Positions 7,935-15,788 of a stretch of 64,000 bases of DNA are shown piece by piece. Below the pieces are notes generated by a model that had not been told where the DNA came from, made no database searches, and worked only from the letters and a program-made list of their open reading frames with translations. Source of the DNA: Actinomadura citrea (GTDB lineage: Bacteria; Actinomycetota; Actinomycetes; Streptosporangiales; Streptosporangiaceae). Made by a program: the position numbers and the translations under genes. Position 1 is the stretch's first letter; every line of letters begins with the position of its first letter. The stretch lies in assembly GCF_013409045.1 (NCBI RefSeq), contig NZ_JACCBT010000001.1, forward strand, positions 248,001 to 312,000, in the 5' to 3' direction.

Positions 7935-8717
7935 ATGAGGGTGGTGGCGGAACCCGGGCAGTTCGCCCGCGACCTGCGACGCTGGCGGACGCGTCGCCGC
8001 TTCAGCCAGCTCGACCTGGCCATCAGGGCCGACACGACACAGCGCCATCTGAGCTTTCTCGAACAGGGACGCTCCCGGCCGGGCCGCACCATGGTGGTGC
8101 GGCTCGCCGAGTCGCTGGAGCTGCCGCTGCGGGAGCGCAACGGGCTTCTGCTCGCCGCCGGATACGCGCCGGTCTACACCGAGTCGGGGCTGGACGCCCC
8201 CGAACTCGGCCCGGTGCGCGAGGCCCTCGACCGCATTCTCGCCGGGCACATGCCGTACCCGGCGGTCGTCGTCCGCCCGTACGGGGAACTCGTCGCCGCG
8301 AACCCGGCGCTCGGCGTCCTCACCGAGGGCGCCGCGCCCGCCCTGCTGGAACCGCCGGTCAACGTGCTCCGCCTCGCCCTGCACCCGGACGGGATGGCCC
8401 GCCGCGTCGAGAACCTCGCCGAATGGGGCCGGCACATCACCGGCAGCCTCCGCGACACGGCCCGGCAGGTTCCCGACCCGGGCCTGACGGAGTTCATCGA
8501 CGAGCTGGACGGCTACCTGCCCCCGGTGGAGTCGCCGGGCGGGCACCTCGGGTTCGCCGTCCCGCTCCGGCTGCGGGTCCCGGACGGCGAGCTGCGCCTG
8601 ATCACCACGCTGACCTCGTTCGCGACCGCCGTGGACGTCACGCTGTCCGAGCTGCGTCTCGAAGCGTTCCTGCCCGCCGACGAGGCCACGGCGGCCCTCC
8701 TGCGGCGGCGGGGGTGA
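7935..8717 (+). CDS. XRE family regulator with MmyB-like ligand domain
   Basis: A 260-residue protein. Residues 10-70 form an XRE helix-turn-helix (FARDLRRWRTRRRFSQLDLA, then TTQRHLSFLEQGRSRPGR), and the rest (PYPAVVVRPYGELVAANPAL ... LRLITTLTSFATAVDVTLSE) matches the MmyB-like domain, thought to bind a small, possibly fatty-acid-like, ligand. ATG 7935 is chosen over an in-frame ATG at 7902. GGGGGC precedes it but there is no canonical Shine-Dalgarno, and TGGGAT 6 nt upstream could be a weak leaderless -10. MmyB-type regulators commonly control a divergent enzyme gene, as here. Confidence 0.9.
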   Translation: MRVVAEPGQFARDLRRWRTRRRFSQLDLAIRADTTQRHLSFLEQGRSRPGRTMVVRLAESLELPLRERNGLLLAAGYAPVYTESGLDAPELGPVREALDRILAGHMPYPAVVVRPYGELVAANPALGVLTEGAAPALLEPPVNVLRLALHPDGMARRVENLAEWGRHITGSLRDTARQVPDPGLTEFIDELDGYLPPVESPGGHLGFAVPLRLRVPDGELRLITTLTSFATAVDVTLSELRLEAFLPADEATAALLRRRG

Positions 8718-8763
8718 CGTGTCAGTGGGGACGGCCCGTGCCGAGGGTTGGCAGGATGGCGGG

Positions 8764-9174
8764 GTGAACGAACTCGAAGAAGGCACCCGGCTCACCCTGG
8801 ACTTCGACAAGCTGGCGGGCGTCGCGGCGACCGGGGCGCGGGTCGTCCCGGTGGTCCTGCAGGACGCGGGCAGCGGGGACGTCCTGTTCATCGGATACGC
8901 GAACGACCAGGCCCTCAAGGCCACGCTGGAGGAGCGGATCGCCGTCCTGTGGTCGACGTCCCGCAACGAGCTGTGGCGCAAGGGCGCGACCTCGGGGGAC
9001 GTCCTCGAACTGGTCGACGTCCGCGTCAACTGCGAGCAGAACTCCCTGCTCTACCTCGTCAACCGCACCACCGGCGGCGCCTGCCACACGAACCTCCCGT
9101 CCGGGGAGCCCCGCCCCACCTGCTACTACCGCTCCGTCGCCGACGGAGGGGCGCTGCGCCACCTCCTGCAGTGA
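8764..9174 (+). CDS. HisI-like protein lacking the Mg-binding motif
   Basis: A 136-residue protein aligned over its length with phosphoribosyl-AMP cyclohydrolase (HisI). It keeps WSTSRNELWRKGATSGDV (family W-S-R-S-R ... W-x-K-G-x-T-S-G), the zinc cysteines in VNCEQ, GGACHT and RPTCYY, and the His after ACHT. The DCDxD motif that binds magnesium in HisI reads NCEQN, so all three aspartates are gone. Either it acts on another substrate or it is not a cyclohydrolase. Its neighbours are not histidine genes. The start GTG 8764 has CAGGAT 6 nt upstream and no clear Shine-Dalgarno (probably leaderless). Confidence 0.8.
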   Translation: MNELEEGTRLTLDFDKLAGVAATGARVVPVVLQDAGSGDVLFIGYANDQALKATLEERIAVLWSTSRNELWRKGATSGDVLELVDVRVNCEQNSLLYLVNRTTGGACHTNLPSGEPRPTCYYRSVADGGALRHLLQ

Positions 9175-9190
9175 CCGGCCGGGCGGGCGA

Positions 9191-9220
9191 CCGGCCCCGG
9201 GCGGTGGACGCCGGGGCCGG
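9191..9220. terminator. GC hairpin between convergent HisI-like and DHFR-like genes
   Basis: CCGGCCCCGG (9191-9200) pairs perfectly with 9211-9220 around a 10-nt loop. It is placed between two converging stop codons (9174 and 9238), so it can serve both. Confidence 0.6.
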
Positions 9221-9237
9221 ACGGCCCGCGCAGCCGG

Positions 9238-9798
9238 TCAGGCGCGCTTAGGCGTGTAGTGCATGGCGGCGATGCCGCAGTCGAACAGGCGCGACTCCAC
9301 GAGGTCGAGCCGCTGGTAGTCGCCCTCCGGGAACACCGGCATGCCCGAGCCGATCGCGGTCGGGTTGACGAACAGGTAGAGGTCGTCGAGCAGGCCCCGG
9401 GCGATCAGGTCACGGACGAGCGTGCCGCCCCCGTAGGCGATCAGGTCGCCGCCGGGGCGGGCCTTGAGCCCGTTCACGATCTCGGTGAGGTCGCCCCCCG
9501 CGACCTCGGCGTTCTTCCAGGGCGACTCGGTGAGGCCGTTCGAGATGACGACCTTGGGCGTGTTGTTCATCTGGTCGATGGCCTCCTGGGTCTCACCCTC
9601 GGGCCCCGACTCCCAGGCCGGGATGAACCCCTCGGCGAGCCTGCGGCCCAGCACGATGCAGTCCACCGGCCGCATCAGCGCGTCGATGTACCGGCCGATG
9701 TCGTCGGTCCACGGGAACGTCATCCAGTCCATCTCGCCGTTCGGGCCGGCCATGTAGCCGTCCGCGCTGACCTGCACCTGAAGCTTGAACTTCCGCAT
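9238..9798 (-). CDS. Dihydrofolate reductase family protein (RibD C-terminal fold)
   Basis: A 186-residue protein with the RibD-C/DHFR-like fold. It begins MRKFKLQVQVSADGYMAGPN, has LGRRLAEGF in the middle and the glycine-rich AYGGGTLVRDLI near residue 130 that binds NADPH in this family. ATG 9798 has GAGGGGGAG 3 nt upstream; an in-frame ATG 9 codons earlier is less likely. Members reduce pterin- or pyrimidine-like compounds or are uncharacterised; the substrate here is unknown. It stands alone on the minus strand, divergent from the lipoprotein gene at 10020. Confidence 0.88.
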   Translation of the reverse strand: MRKFKLQVQVSADGYMAGPNGEMDWMTFPWTDDIGRYIDALMRPVDCIVLGRRLAEGFIPAWESGPEGETQEAIDQMNNTPKVVISNGLTESPWKNAEVAGGDLTEIVNGLKARPGGDLIAYGGGTLVRDLIARGLLDDLYLFVNPTAIGSGMPVFPEGDYQRLDLVESRLFDCGIAAMHYTPKRA

Positions 9799-9860
9799 GA
9801 TCTCCCCCTCGGGCTCGCGATCCACAGGTTGTTTCCTGTGCTCAGAGCTTCGCGGACACC

Positions 9861-9879
9861 GTTTACGGAATGTTTACGG
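9861..9879. promoter_or_regulatory. Direct repeat GTTTACGG x2 upstream of the DHFR-like gene
   Basis: Two identical octamers, at 9861-9868 and 9872-9879, are spaced 11 bp (one helical turn) apart and lie 63-81 nt before the 9798 start. The region 9826-10001 holds no gene. The repeats could be a regulator site or a -35 region; no cognate regulator is adjacent. Confidence 0.3.
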
Positions 9880-10019
9880 CGGTCCGGCGGGCCCGTGGCC
9901 GCGGGCGGCGGAGGGAGGGCCGGATGCGGTCACCGTGTGGAGGGACGTCCGGCCGCCTGCCACCTTGATGACGGGCGCGCCCTGATCGACGGGCCGGGGC
10001 CGTGGGCAGGGGGCGAAGG

Positions 10020-10823
10020 ATGCGGCGACCGATCGCGGCGGCACTGGCGGGCTCCCTCCTGCTCGGCGGCTGCGCGGGCCGCGACGCGGCGTCCATCCTC
10101 GGCGAGGAGACGCTGACCGCGGGCGTGCGGCCGGACCTGCCGGGCATCGGGTTCCGGCGCCCGGACGGCACGTTCGAGGGCCTCGACGTGGACGTGTCCC
10201 GCTACCTCGCCGCGCGGCTGGGGAAGAAGGTCCGCTTCGTCCCGGCGCTGGCGCGGGACCGGGAACGGCTGCTCCGCGACGGGGACGTCGACATGGTCCT
10301 GACGTTCTGGCTGGAGCCCGAATGGAAGCAGCGGCTCGCGTTCGCGGGCCCCTACCTCCTGTCGTACCAGGACATCCTCGTCCGGGACCGCGAGCGCGGC
10401 GTGCGCGGCGTCCGCGACCTGAAAGGGCGCAGGATCTGCGCCGTCACCGGATCGGGCGCCGCCGAGGCGGTGACGGTCGAGCGGCAGGTGCCGGCCGTGC
10501 CCGTGGCGGCGCGGTCCTACGACGAGTGCATGGGCATGCTGGCGGACGGCCGCATCGACGCCATCACCACGAACGACACCATCCTGGCCGGGCTGAAGAC
10601 GCGGAAGGGCGCCGGCTTCCGGCTGCTGAACGCCCGGTTCGGCGAGCGGCGGACGGGCATCGCGATCCGGCGGGGCGACCCCGACGGCTGCGAGGCGCTC
10701 AACACGGCCATCACCCGGATGTACCAGGACGGGACGATGGCGGCGTTCATGAGCAAGTGGTTCGGCTCGTCCGGCCTGGACCTGTCGGACGTGCAGGTGC
10801 CGCAGTTCGAGGGCTGCCTGTGA
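10020..10823 (+). CDS. Solute-binding lipoprotein (SBP family 3)
   Basis: A 267-residue periplasmic-type binding protein anchored as a lipoprotein; the signal peptide ends in lipobox LLGGC with the modified Cys at residue 18. The body matches amino-acid ABC substrate-binding proteins of family 3: ETLTAGVRPDLPGIGFRRPD at the start of lobe I, GLDVDVSRYLAARLG, DLKGRRICAVTGSGAAEAV at the lobe switch and GRIDAITTNDTILAG. Ligands of the group are polar amino acids such as glutamate. ATG 10020 is preferred over GTG 10002 because AGGGGG sits 7 nt before it. No permease or ATPase gene is adjacent, so its transporter must be elsewhere or it acts as a sensor. Confidence 0.88.
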   Translation: MRRPIAAALAGSLLLGGCAGRDAASILGEETLTAGVRPDLPGIGFRRPDGTFEGLDVDVSRYLAARLGKKVRFVPALARDRERLLRDGDVDMVLTFWLEPEWKQRLAFAGPYLLSYQDILVRDRERGVRGVRDLKGRRICAVTGSGAAEAVTVERQVPAVPVAARSYDECMGMLADGRIDAITTNDTILAGLKTRKGAGFRLLNARFGERRTGIAIRRGDPDGCEALNTAITRMYQDGTMAAFMSKWFGSSGLDLSDVQVPQFEGCL

Positions 10824-10830
10824 CCGCCGG

Positions 10831-11532
10831 TCACCGCCCGCCGTCGCCGCCGCCCAGGAGCGGGACGTTGGTCCGCGGGTCACCGCTCTGGGTACCGCTC
10901 TGGGTACCGCTCTGCGGGGCGCCCTTGGCGGCCCCGTTCCCTTGGGAGCCGTTCTTCTTGCTCGGCTTGCTCTGGGTGGTCGGCCGGATCGTGCCGTTGT
11001 TGTTCCCCGGGCCGCGCGGAGGTGTCGGCTTCACCTTCGGACTCGTGGTCTTCATCTTCTGACCGGGCGCGGACGTCTTGCCGTGCTCGCCGGCGGCCTT
11101 GCCCCGCCCCTCGGACGGCTCGGGCGAGGGCCCCGTCCCGGGCCGGCGCGGGGGATGGGACCCGGAGCCGCCGCCCTGCTCGCGGGTCTTGCGCTCGTGG
11201 GGCGTCGGCGAGGGCGCGGGCGCCGCGTCCTGGCCGGGGAAGTTCCCGGTCGCGAAGGCCGCGCCGCCGGACAGCAGGATCGAGCTGCCCACCACCGCGA
11301 TGACCTTGGCGGTCAGGAATCGGCGCAGGGCCGCGGCCCGGGAGCGGCGGGCCGGCCGGGGCGCGGCGAGGAAGGCGGCGACGGCGGCCTCCTCTCCCGC
11401 GAGTTCGCGGGGGCGGCCGGGCGCGGAGGCGGCCGCGAGCAGCTCGCCCAGCTCGGCGTGGCCGCCGGCGCCGTCGAGCAGCCGCTCGGCGGCGCGCGGG
11501 TCCAGCCGTCCGGGCTCGGTGTCGTCGCTCAT
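10831..11532 (-). CDS. Membrane partner of ECF sigma factor (putative anti-sigma)
   Basis: A 233-residue protein. The N-terminal 60 residues are Ala/Leu-rich helices (AAERLLDGAGGHAELGELLA, then ELAGEEAAVAAFLAAPRP), followed by one membrane span near residues 74-95 (AKVIAVVGSSILLSGGAAFA). A long Pro/Ser/Lys/Gly-rich extracytoplasmic tail ends with three SGTQ-like repeats encoded by 12-bp repeats near 10884-10918. Its start overlaps the sigma-factor stop by 4 nt, so the two are translationally coupled. Topology and coupling suggest an anti-sigma factor, but the usual zinc-binding HxxxCxxC motif is absent, so this is inference. Confidence 0.75.
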   Translation of the reverse strand: MSDDTEPGRLDPRAAERLLDGAGGHAELGELLAAASAPGRPRELAGEEAAVAAFLAAPRPARRSRAAALRRFLTAKVIAVVGSSILLSGGAAFATGNFPGQDAAPAPSPTPHERKTREQGGGSGSHPPRRPGTGPSPEPSEGRGKAAGEHGKTSAPGQKMKTTSPKVKPTPPRGPGNNNGTIRPTTQSKPSKKNGSQGNGAAKGAPQSGTQSGTQSGDPRTNVPLLGGGDGGR

Positions 11533-12158
11533 ATCACCCCTTCAGCGCCGCTGCCGCCGCTTCTGTCACCGCGCACGAGGGGGCGGGTGTCCGCCGCGTC
11601 GTCGGCGGCGTCCGCGCGGGCCGCCGCCAGCCGCTCGGCGAGGCGCCGCAGCCCCCGGTAGGCGGCGGTCCGCACGGCGCCCGCGCGCTTGCCGAGCACC
11701 GTGCCCGCCGACTTGGCGTCCAGGCCCACGACGACGCGCAGCAGCACCGCCTCGGCCTGGTCCCGGGGCAGGTCGGCGATCAGGCGGAGCGCCCGCTCGG
11801 TGGCGATGCCGTCGATGGCGTCCAGCTCGGTGTCGGCATCGGCGGCCATCGCGACCAGCTCCTCGACCGGCAGGTCGGAGCCGGGGCGGCGGGACTTGCG
11901 GCGCAGGTGGTCCAGCGCCCGGTGCCGGGTGATCGTCGCGGTCCAGCCGCGGAAGCCGTCGAGGTCGCCGCGGAACGCCGGAAGGTCCCGGGCGATCTGC
12001 AGCCACGCCTCCGACGTCACGTCTTCCGCGTCCGCGCCGACGATGGCCCCGGCGAAACGGATCAGGCGGGGCTGGACATCGCGGTAGAGCATGCGGAAGG
12101 ACTCCTCGTCGCCGTCCTGCGCCGCCCGCAGCGCCCGGCCGAGCTCGTCCTCGTCCAC
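11529..12158 (-). CDS. ECF-type RNA polymerase sigma factor
   Basis: A 209-residue group 4 sigma-70 factor. Region 2 contains DAEDVTSEAWLQIARDL and WTATITRHRALDHLRR; region 4 is LPRDQAEAVLLRVVVGLDAK followed by the HTH GTVLGKRAGAVRTAAYRGLR. It directs RNA polymerase to a dedicated set of promoters in response to a signal probably sensed by the coupled membrane protein downstream. The GTG start at 12158 has no Shine-Dalgarno but CACAAT (12170-12165) lies 6 nt upstream, consistent with a leaderless mRNA. A C-terminal acidic/Arg tail of about 25 residues is unremarkable. Confidence 0.92.
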   Translation of the reverse strand: MDEDELGRALRAAQDGDEESFRMLYRDVQPRLIRFAGAIVGADAEDVTSEAWLQIARDLPAFRGDLDGFRGWTATITRHRALDHLRRKSRRPGSDLPVEELVAMAADADTELDAIDGIATERALRLIADLPRDQAEAVLLRVVVGLDAKSAGTVLGKRAGAVRTAAYRGLRRLAERLAAARADAADDAADTRPLVRGDRSGGSGAEGVI

Positions 12159-12277
12159 CGCGCCATTGTGCAGGCATTCCCGTTGTGGTGTGACACGTAC
12201 GCGCGGGTTCGCGCTGACGGAGTGAACCCCCCGACCGGCCGACCGGCCGCCCCCCCCGCACGAGATGACGGACGAAG

Positions 12278-12820
12278 ATGATCGGCAACGCCTCGCACGA
12301 CCGGGACGAGCTCCTTGTCACCGGCCTAGCGCCGGTCGCCCCTCCCCCGACCCGGCCTCTCACGGAACCCTTCCCGCGGGAGGAGGCGGAGACGGCGCCC
12401 GTCTTCGTCGACGCGACCGGGTGGCGCGCCCGGATCGGACGCCGGCTGGGCCTGTTCGTCGGCGCGGTGCTCCTGGTGTTCCTGGGCGCGCTCGGCCTCG
12501 GCATGACCACGGGCGCCGACGTCCCGCTGACGCCGTGGAGCGAGCCGTCCGCCCAGCCGCGGGCGAAGGTGGGCCGTCCGAGCGTCCCGGCCGGGGAGGC
12601 GGGTGAGCGGGCCCCGTCCGGGCGTCCCCGGCCCACCGGGCCGGCCGCCCGGTCGCCGCGCGTGTCCGCCGGACCCGCGCAGCCGGGGGTCCCGGCGGCG
12701 CCGACGGCGCCCAGAGCGTCATCCCCGCCGACGGCGACGGCGACGGGCTCCGCCACGAGTGCCCCGGGCAACTCGCAGGCGACCCCTCCCGCGTGGGGAC
12801 ACAAGAAGAAGGGCCGCTGA
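12278..12820 (+). CDS. Single-pass membrane protein, Pro/Ser-rich
   Basis: A 180-residue protein with no recognised domain. Residues 1-50 are cytoplasmic and proline-rich, one membrane span lies around residues 56-78 (GLFVGAVLLVFLGALGLGM), and the C-terminal 100 residues are low-complexity Pro/Ala/Thr, presumably outside, ending HKKKGR. It ends 2 nt before the start of the deacetylase/glycosyltransferase, so the two form an operon; it may be an accessory subunit of that polysaccharide machine. The Shine-Dalgarno is weak (GAAG). Confidence 0.65.
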   Translation: MIGNASHDRDELLVTGLAPVAPPPTRPLTEPFPREEAETAPVFVDATGWRARIGRRLGLFVGAVLLVFLGALGLGMTTGADVPLTPWSEPSAQPRAKVGRPSVPAGEAGERAPSGRPRPTGPAARSPRVSAGPAQPGVPAAPTAPRASSPPTATATGSATSAPGNSQATPPAWGHKKKGR

Positions 12821-12822
12821 GC

Positions 12823-15000
12823 ATGCGGCGCGGTGAACCGCGGGGCCACTGGATCCTGCTGTCGCTCGGCGGCCTGGTGCTGGCCGTGCTCCTGTTGATG
12901 GACGGCTTCGCGGGCGGGACCGTCGGCGAGGCCCCGCGGGCCGATCCGGGGCATTCCGGACCGGCGCCGTCCCGGGTGACCGCGGGCGGTCCCGTCGTCA
13001 ACCTCTCGGGCGGCGTCCCGAAGAGCCTCCGCATGCCCGCGAAGACGATCGCGCTGACGTTCGACGACGGCCCCGACCCCGAGTGGACGCCCCGGATCCT
13101 GGACGTCCTGCGCCGCCACGACGCGCGCGCCACGTTCTTCACCGTCGGCTCGCAGGTGGCCCGCGAACCGGCGCTGACCCGCCGCATCCTCCGCGAGGGC
13201 CACGAGATCGGCTCGCACACCTACACGCACGCCGACCTCGCCGCCGCGCCGCGCTGGCGGGCGCGCCTGGAGATGGACCTCACCCAACGCGCGCTGGCGG
13301 GCGCGGCGGGCGTCCACACCAGGCTGATGCGGATGCCGTACTCCTCCCGCCCGGACGGCCTGACCGCGCCGGAGTGGCGCGCGGCCGAACGGGCGGGAGA
13401 GGACGGTTACGTCGTCGTCCTCACCGATCGCGACACCGAGGACTGGGCGCGTCCCGGCACCGAGACGGTCGTCCGGCGGGCGCTGGCGGCGGGAGCGCGC
13501 GGCGAGGGCGCCGTCGTGATGCTGCACGACTCGGGCGGCGACCGGTCCGAGACGGTCGCGGCGGTCGGGCGGATCCTCGACCGGCTCCAGCCGCAGGGCT
13601 ACCGCTTCACCACGCTCGCGCAGGCGCTGGGCATGCCGGCCGCCGAGGTCGCGGTGCCCGCGCGCGAGCGGGCCGTCGGCTGGACGCTGGTGGCCGCCCA
13701 GCGCGCCGCGTCCGGGCTCACCGGCACCATGGGCGCGGTGTTCGGTGTCGCGGGCCTCCTGTGCGTGCTCCGCCTCGTGGCGCTGCTGGTGTTCGCGCAC
13801 GTCCACATGCGCCGGGTGCGAAGGCCCGCGGGCCGCCGGCGGCGCGCGAGCGGACCGCCGCCGCCCCCGGGCGGGCTGCCGCCGGACCCGTTCCCGCCCG
13901 TCTCCGTGGTCGTCCCCGCCTACAACGAGGAGGTCGGCATCGCGGCGACGGTCACCACGCTGCTGAACACCGACTACCCGGGCACCGTCGAGGTGATCGT
14001 GGTGGACGACGGGTCCAGCGACGGCACGGCCGCGATCGTCGAGTCCCTGGGCCTGCCCGGGCTCCATCTCCTCCGCAAGCCGAACGGCGGGAAGCCGAGC
14101 GCGCTCAACGCGGGCATGGCCGCGGCGCGGTCCGAGATCCTCGTGCTCGTGGACGGCGACACCGTCTTCCAGCGCGACACCCTCCGGCACCTGATCGCCC
14201 CCTTCGCGGACCCGGAGGTGGGCGCGGTCAGCGGCAACACCAAGGTCGCCAACCGGGGCGGCCTCCTCGGCCGCTGGCAGCACATCGAGTACGTCATCGG
14301 CTTCAACCTCGACCGGCGGATGTTCGACCTCCTGCGGTGCATGCCGACCGTGCCGGGCGCGATCGGGGCTTTCCGGCGGTCCGTCCTCGCCGAGGTGGGC
14401 GGCGTCCCGGGCGACACCCTCGCCGAGGACACCGACCTCACCATGGCGATCTGCCGCACCGGGCGGCGCGTCGTCTACGAGGAGAAGGCCCTGGCCTGGA
14501 CGGAGGCGCCGTCGTCGCTGCGGCAGCTCTGGAGGCAGCGGTACCGCTGGTGCTACGGGACGATGCAGGCGATGTGGAAGCACCGCGGCTCCGTCGTCGA
14601 GCGCGGCGGGTCGGGGCGGTTCGGGCGCCGCTGCCTGCCCTACCTGACGGTGTTCCAGGTGCTGCTCCCCCTGTTCGCCCCGGCCATCGACCTGTTCGCG
14701 GTGTTCGGGCTGCTCTTCCTCGACCCGCTGGTGCCCGTCGTCTCCTGGACGCTCTTCGTCGCCGCCCAGGCCGCCGCCGGCGCCTACGCCCTGTGGCTGG
14801 ACGGCGAGTCCGTCCGCCCGCTGTGGGCGCTGCCGCTCCAGCAGTTCGTCTACCGGCAGCTCATGTACCTGGTGGTCGTGCAGTCCGTGGTGACCGCGCT
14901 GCTGGGGGCCCGCCTGGGCTGGCACACCATCCGGCGGACGGGGACCTTCGCGGATTTCGGGGGCCGGGAACAATCCCCGGGGCCCATCGGTTACAGATGA
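12823..15000 (+). CDS. Bifunctional polysaccharide deacetylase / family 2 glycosyltransferase
   Basis: A 725-residue membrane protein. After an N-terminal span (residues 10-28), residues about 65-260 form a NodB deacetylase: TFDDGPDPEWTP holds the catalytic Asp and first metal Asp, HEIGSHTYTH the two metal His, and MLHDSGGDRSETV the late motif. A second span near 300-325 leads to a GT2 domain (about 360-600) with VVVPAYNEE, DDGSSDGT, VDGDT, EDTDL and QRYRW, the processive-synthase signature. C-terminal membrane helices complete it. It combines the activities that in other bacteria are PgaC/IcaA-like synthesis and PgaB/IcaB-like deacetylation, so it probably makes and de-N-acetylates a beta-linked aminoglycan at the membrane. 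The start ATG 12823 follows the upstream stop by 2 nt. Confidence 0.92.
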   Translation: MRRGEPRGHWILLSLGGLVLAVLLLMDGFAGGTVGEAPRADPGHSGPAPSRVTAGGPVVNLSGGVPKSLRMPAKTIALTFDDGPDPEWTPRILDVLRRHDARATFFTVGSQVAREPALTRRILREGHEIGSHTYTHADLAAAPRWRARLEMDLTQRALAGAAGVHTRLMRMPYSSRPDGLTAPEWRAAERAGEDGYVVVLTDRDTEDWARPGTETVVRRALAAGARGEGAVVMLHDSGGDRSETVAAVGRILDRLQPQGYRFTTLAQALGMPAAEVAVPARERAVGWTLVAAQRAASGLTGTMGAVFGVAGLLCVLRLVALLVFAHVHMRRVRRPAGRRRRASGPPPPPGGLPPDPFPPVSVVVPAYNEEVGIAATVTTLLNTDYPGTVEVIVVDDGSSDGTAAIVESLGLPGLHLLRKPNGGKPSALNAGMAAARSEILVLVDGDTVFQRDTLRHLIAPFADPEVGAVSGNTKVANRGGLLGRWQHIEYVIGFNLDRRMFDLLRCMPTVPGAIGAFRRSVLAEVGGVPGDTLAEDTDLTMAICRTGRRVVYEEKALAWTEAPSSLRQLWRQRYRWCYGTMQAMWKHRGSVVERGGSGRFGRRCLPYLTVFQVLLPLFAPAIDLFAVFGLLFLDPLVPVVSWTLFVAAQAAAGAYALWLDGESVRPLWALPLQQFVYRQLMYLVVVQSVVTALLGARLGWHTIRRTGTFADFGGREQSPGPIGYR

Positions 15001-15110
15001 CAGCCGGTGTGCCTGGTGTCCCCGGGCCTCACCTATAGCCTTCACGGAATACCGTTCGGCTGGAGCCGTGTTGTGCCTTTCGCCGAGAGGCGACCCACAC
15101 ACCGGTGCCA

Positions 15111-15153
15111 GACCAAGGCCCCGCCGGGTCGCACGACCCGGCGGGGCCTGGTC
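15111..15153. terminator. Long GC hairpin terminator
   Basis: A near-perfect stem of about 19 bp (core GGCCCCGCCGGGTCG with CGACCCGGCGGGGCC) has one bulged A and a tiny loop. It lies 110 nt after the deacetylase/glycosyltransferase stop and 23 nt before tenA. There is no T-tract. It insulates tenA, whose own -10 (CAGACT) comes right after it. Confidence 0.75.
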
Positions 15154-15175
15154 GTCTCTGCGGCAGACTGGCGCC

Positions 15176-15784
15176 ATGAGTCTCGCCGCGCACCTGGAGG
15201 AACTCGGCCGCCCGCTGGTGGACGAACAGCTCCAGCACCCCACCGTCAAGGGCATCGCCCAAGGCAACCTCGACGAGGCCGTGTTCCGGTCCTGGCTGGA
15301 GCAGGACTACCTCTTCCTGCACGACTACGTGCGGGTCTTCTCCCGCCTCGCGTGGCAGGCTCCCGACGCCCACCTGGGCGACCTGGTGGACCTGGCCCAC
15401 GCCACCTTCCACGACGAGCTCGACCTGCACCGCTCCCTCTCCGCGAGCTTCTCCGCCGACCTCGACGGCGCCCGGAAGGGGCCCGCGTGCGCCGCCTACA
15501 CGTCCTTCCTGCTGGACAGCGCCGCCGTGTACGGCGACGGCCTCGCGGCCCTGTACCCCTGCATGTGGGGCTACTCCACGCTGGGGCGGATCCTCGCCGA
15601 GAACCCGCCGTCCGAGCCCCGCTACCGCCGCTGGGTCGACACCTACGCCGACCCCGGCTTCGCCGACCTCGCCGCCCGCATCGCCCAGATGATCGACGAG
15701 GCGGAGCCCGATCCGGCCACCGCGGAACGCCTCTTCATGGAGGGCATGCGGCACGAGGTGGCCTTCTGGTCCGTGGAGTCCTGA
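15176..15784 (+). CDS. TenA family protein (thiaminase II-like)
   Basis: A 202-residue all-helical TenA/haem-oxygenase-fold protein. The opening MSLAAHLEELGRPLVDEQLQ, FRSWLEQDYLFLHDYVRVFS near residues 36-55, CMWGYSTLGRILAE near 128-141 and the C-terminal HEVAFW fit the family. Classical TenA hydrolyses aminopyrimidine breakdown products of thiamine; the active-site cysteine position of Bacillus TenA is not evident, so this may be the TenA_E-like or a diverged subgroup. It stands alone; the thiamine-regulated cytX is 8.4 kb away. ATG 15176 is preceded by CAGACT 6 nt upstream, so it is probably leaderless. Confidence 0.82.
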   Translation: MSLAAHLEELGRPLVDEQLQHPTVKGIAQGNLDEAVFRSWLEQDYLFLHDYVRVFSRLAWQAPDAHLGDLVDLAHATFHDELDLHRSLSASFSADLDGARKGPACAAYTSFLLDSAAVYGDGLAALYPCMWGYSTLGRILAENPPSEPRYRRWVDTYADPGFADLAARIAQMIDEAEPDPATAERLFMEGMRHEVAFWSVES

Positions 15785-15788
15785 GCGG

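Noticed and set aside
11566..15267. Very long antisense open frame (over 1200 codons) opposite the deacetylase/glycosyltransferase
   Set aside because: High-GC DNA leaves the antisense frame open by chance; the product has no domain and an Arg/Pro/Gly composition, while the other strand encodes an intact bifunctional enzyme.
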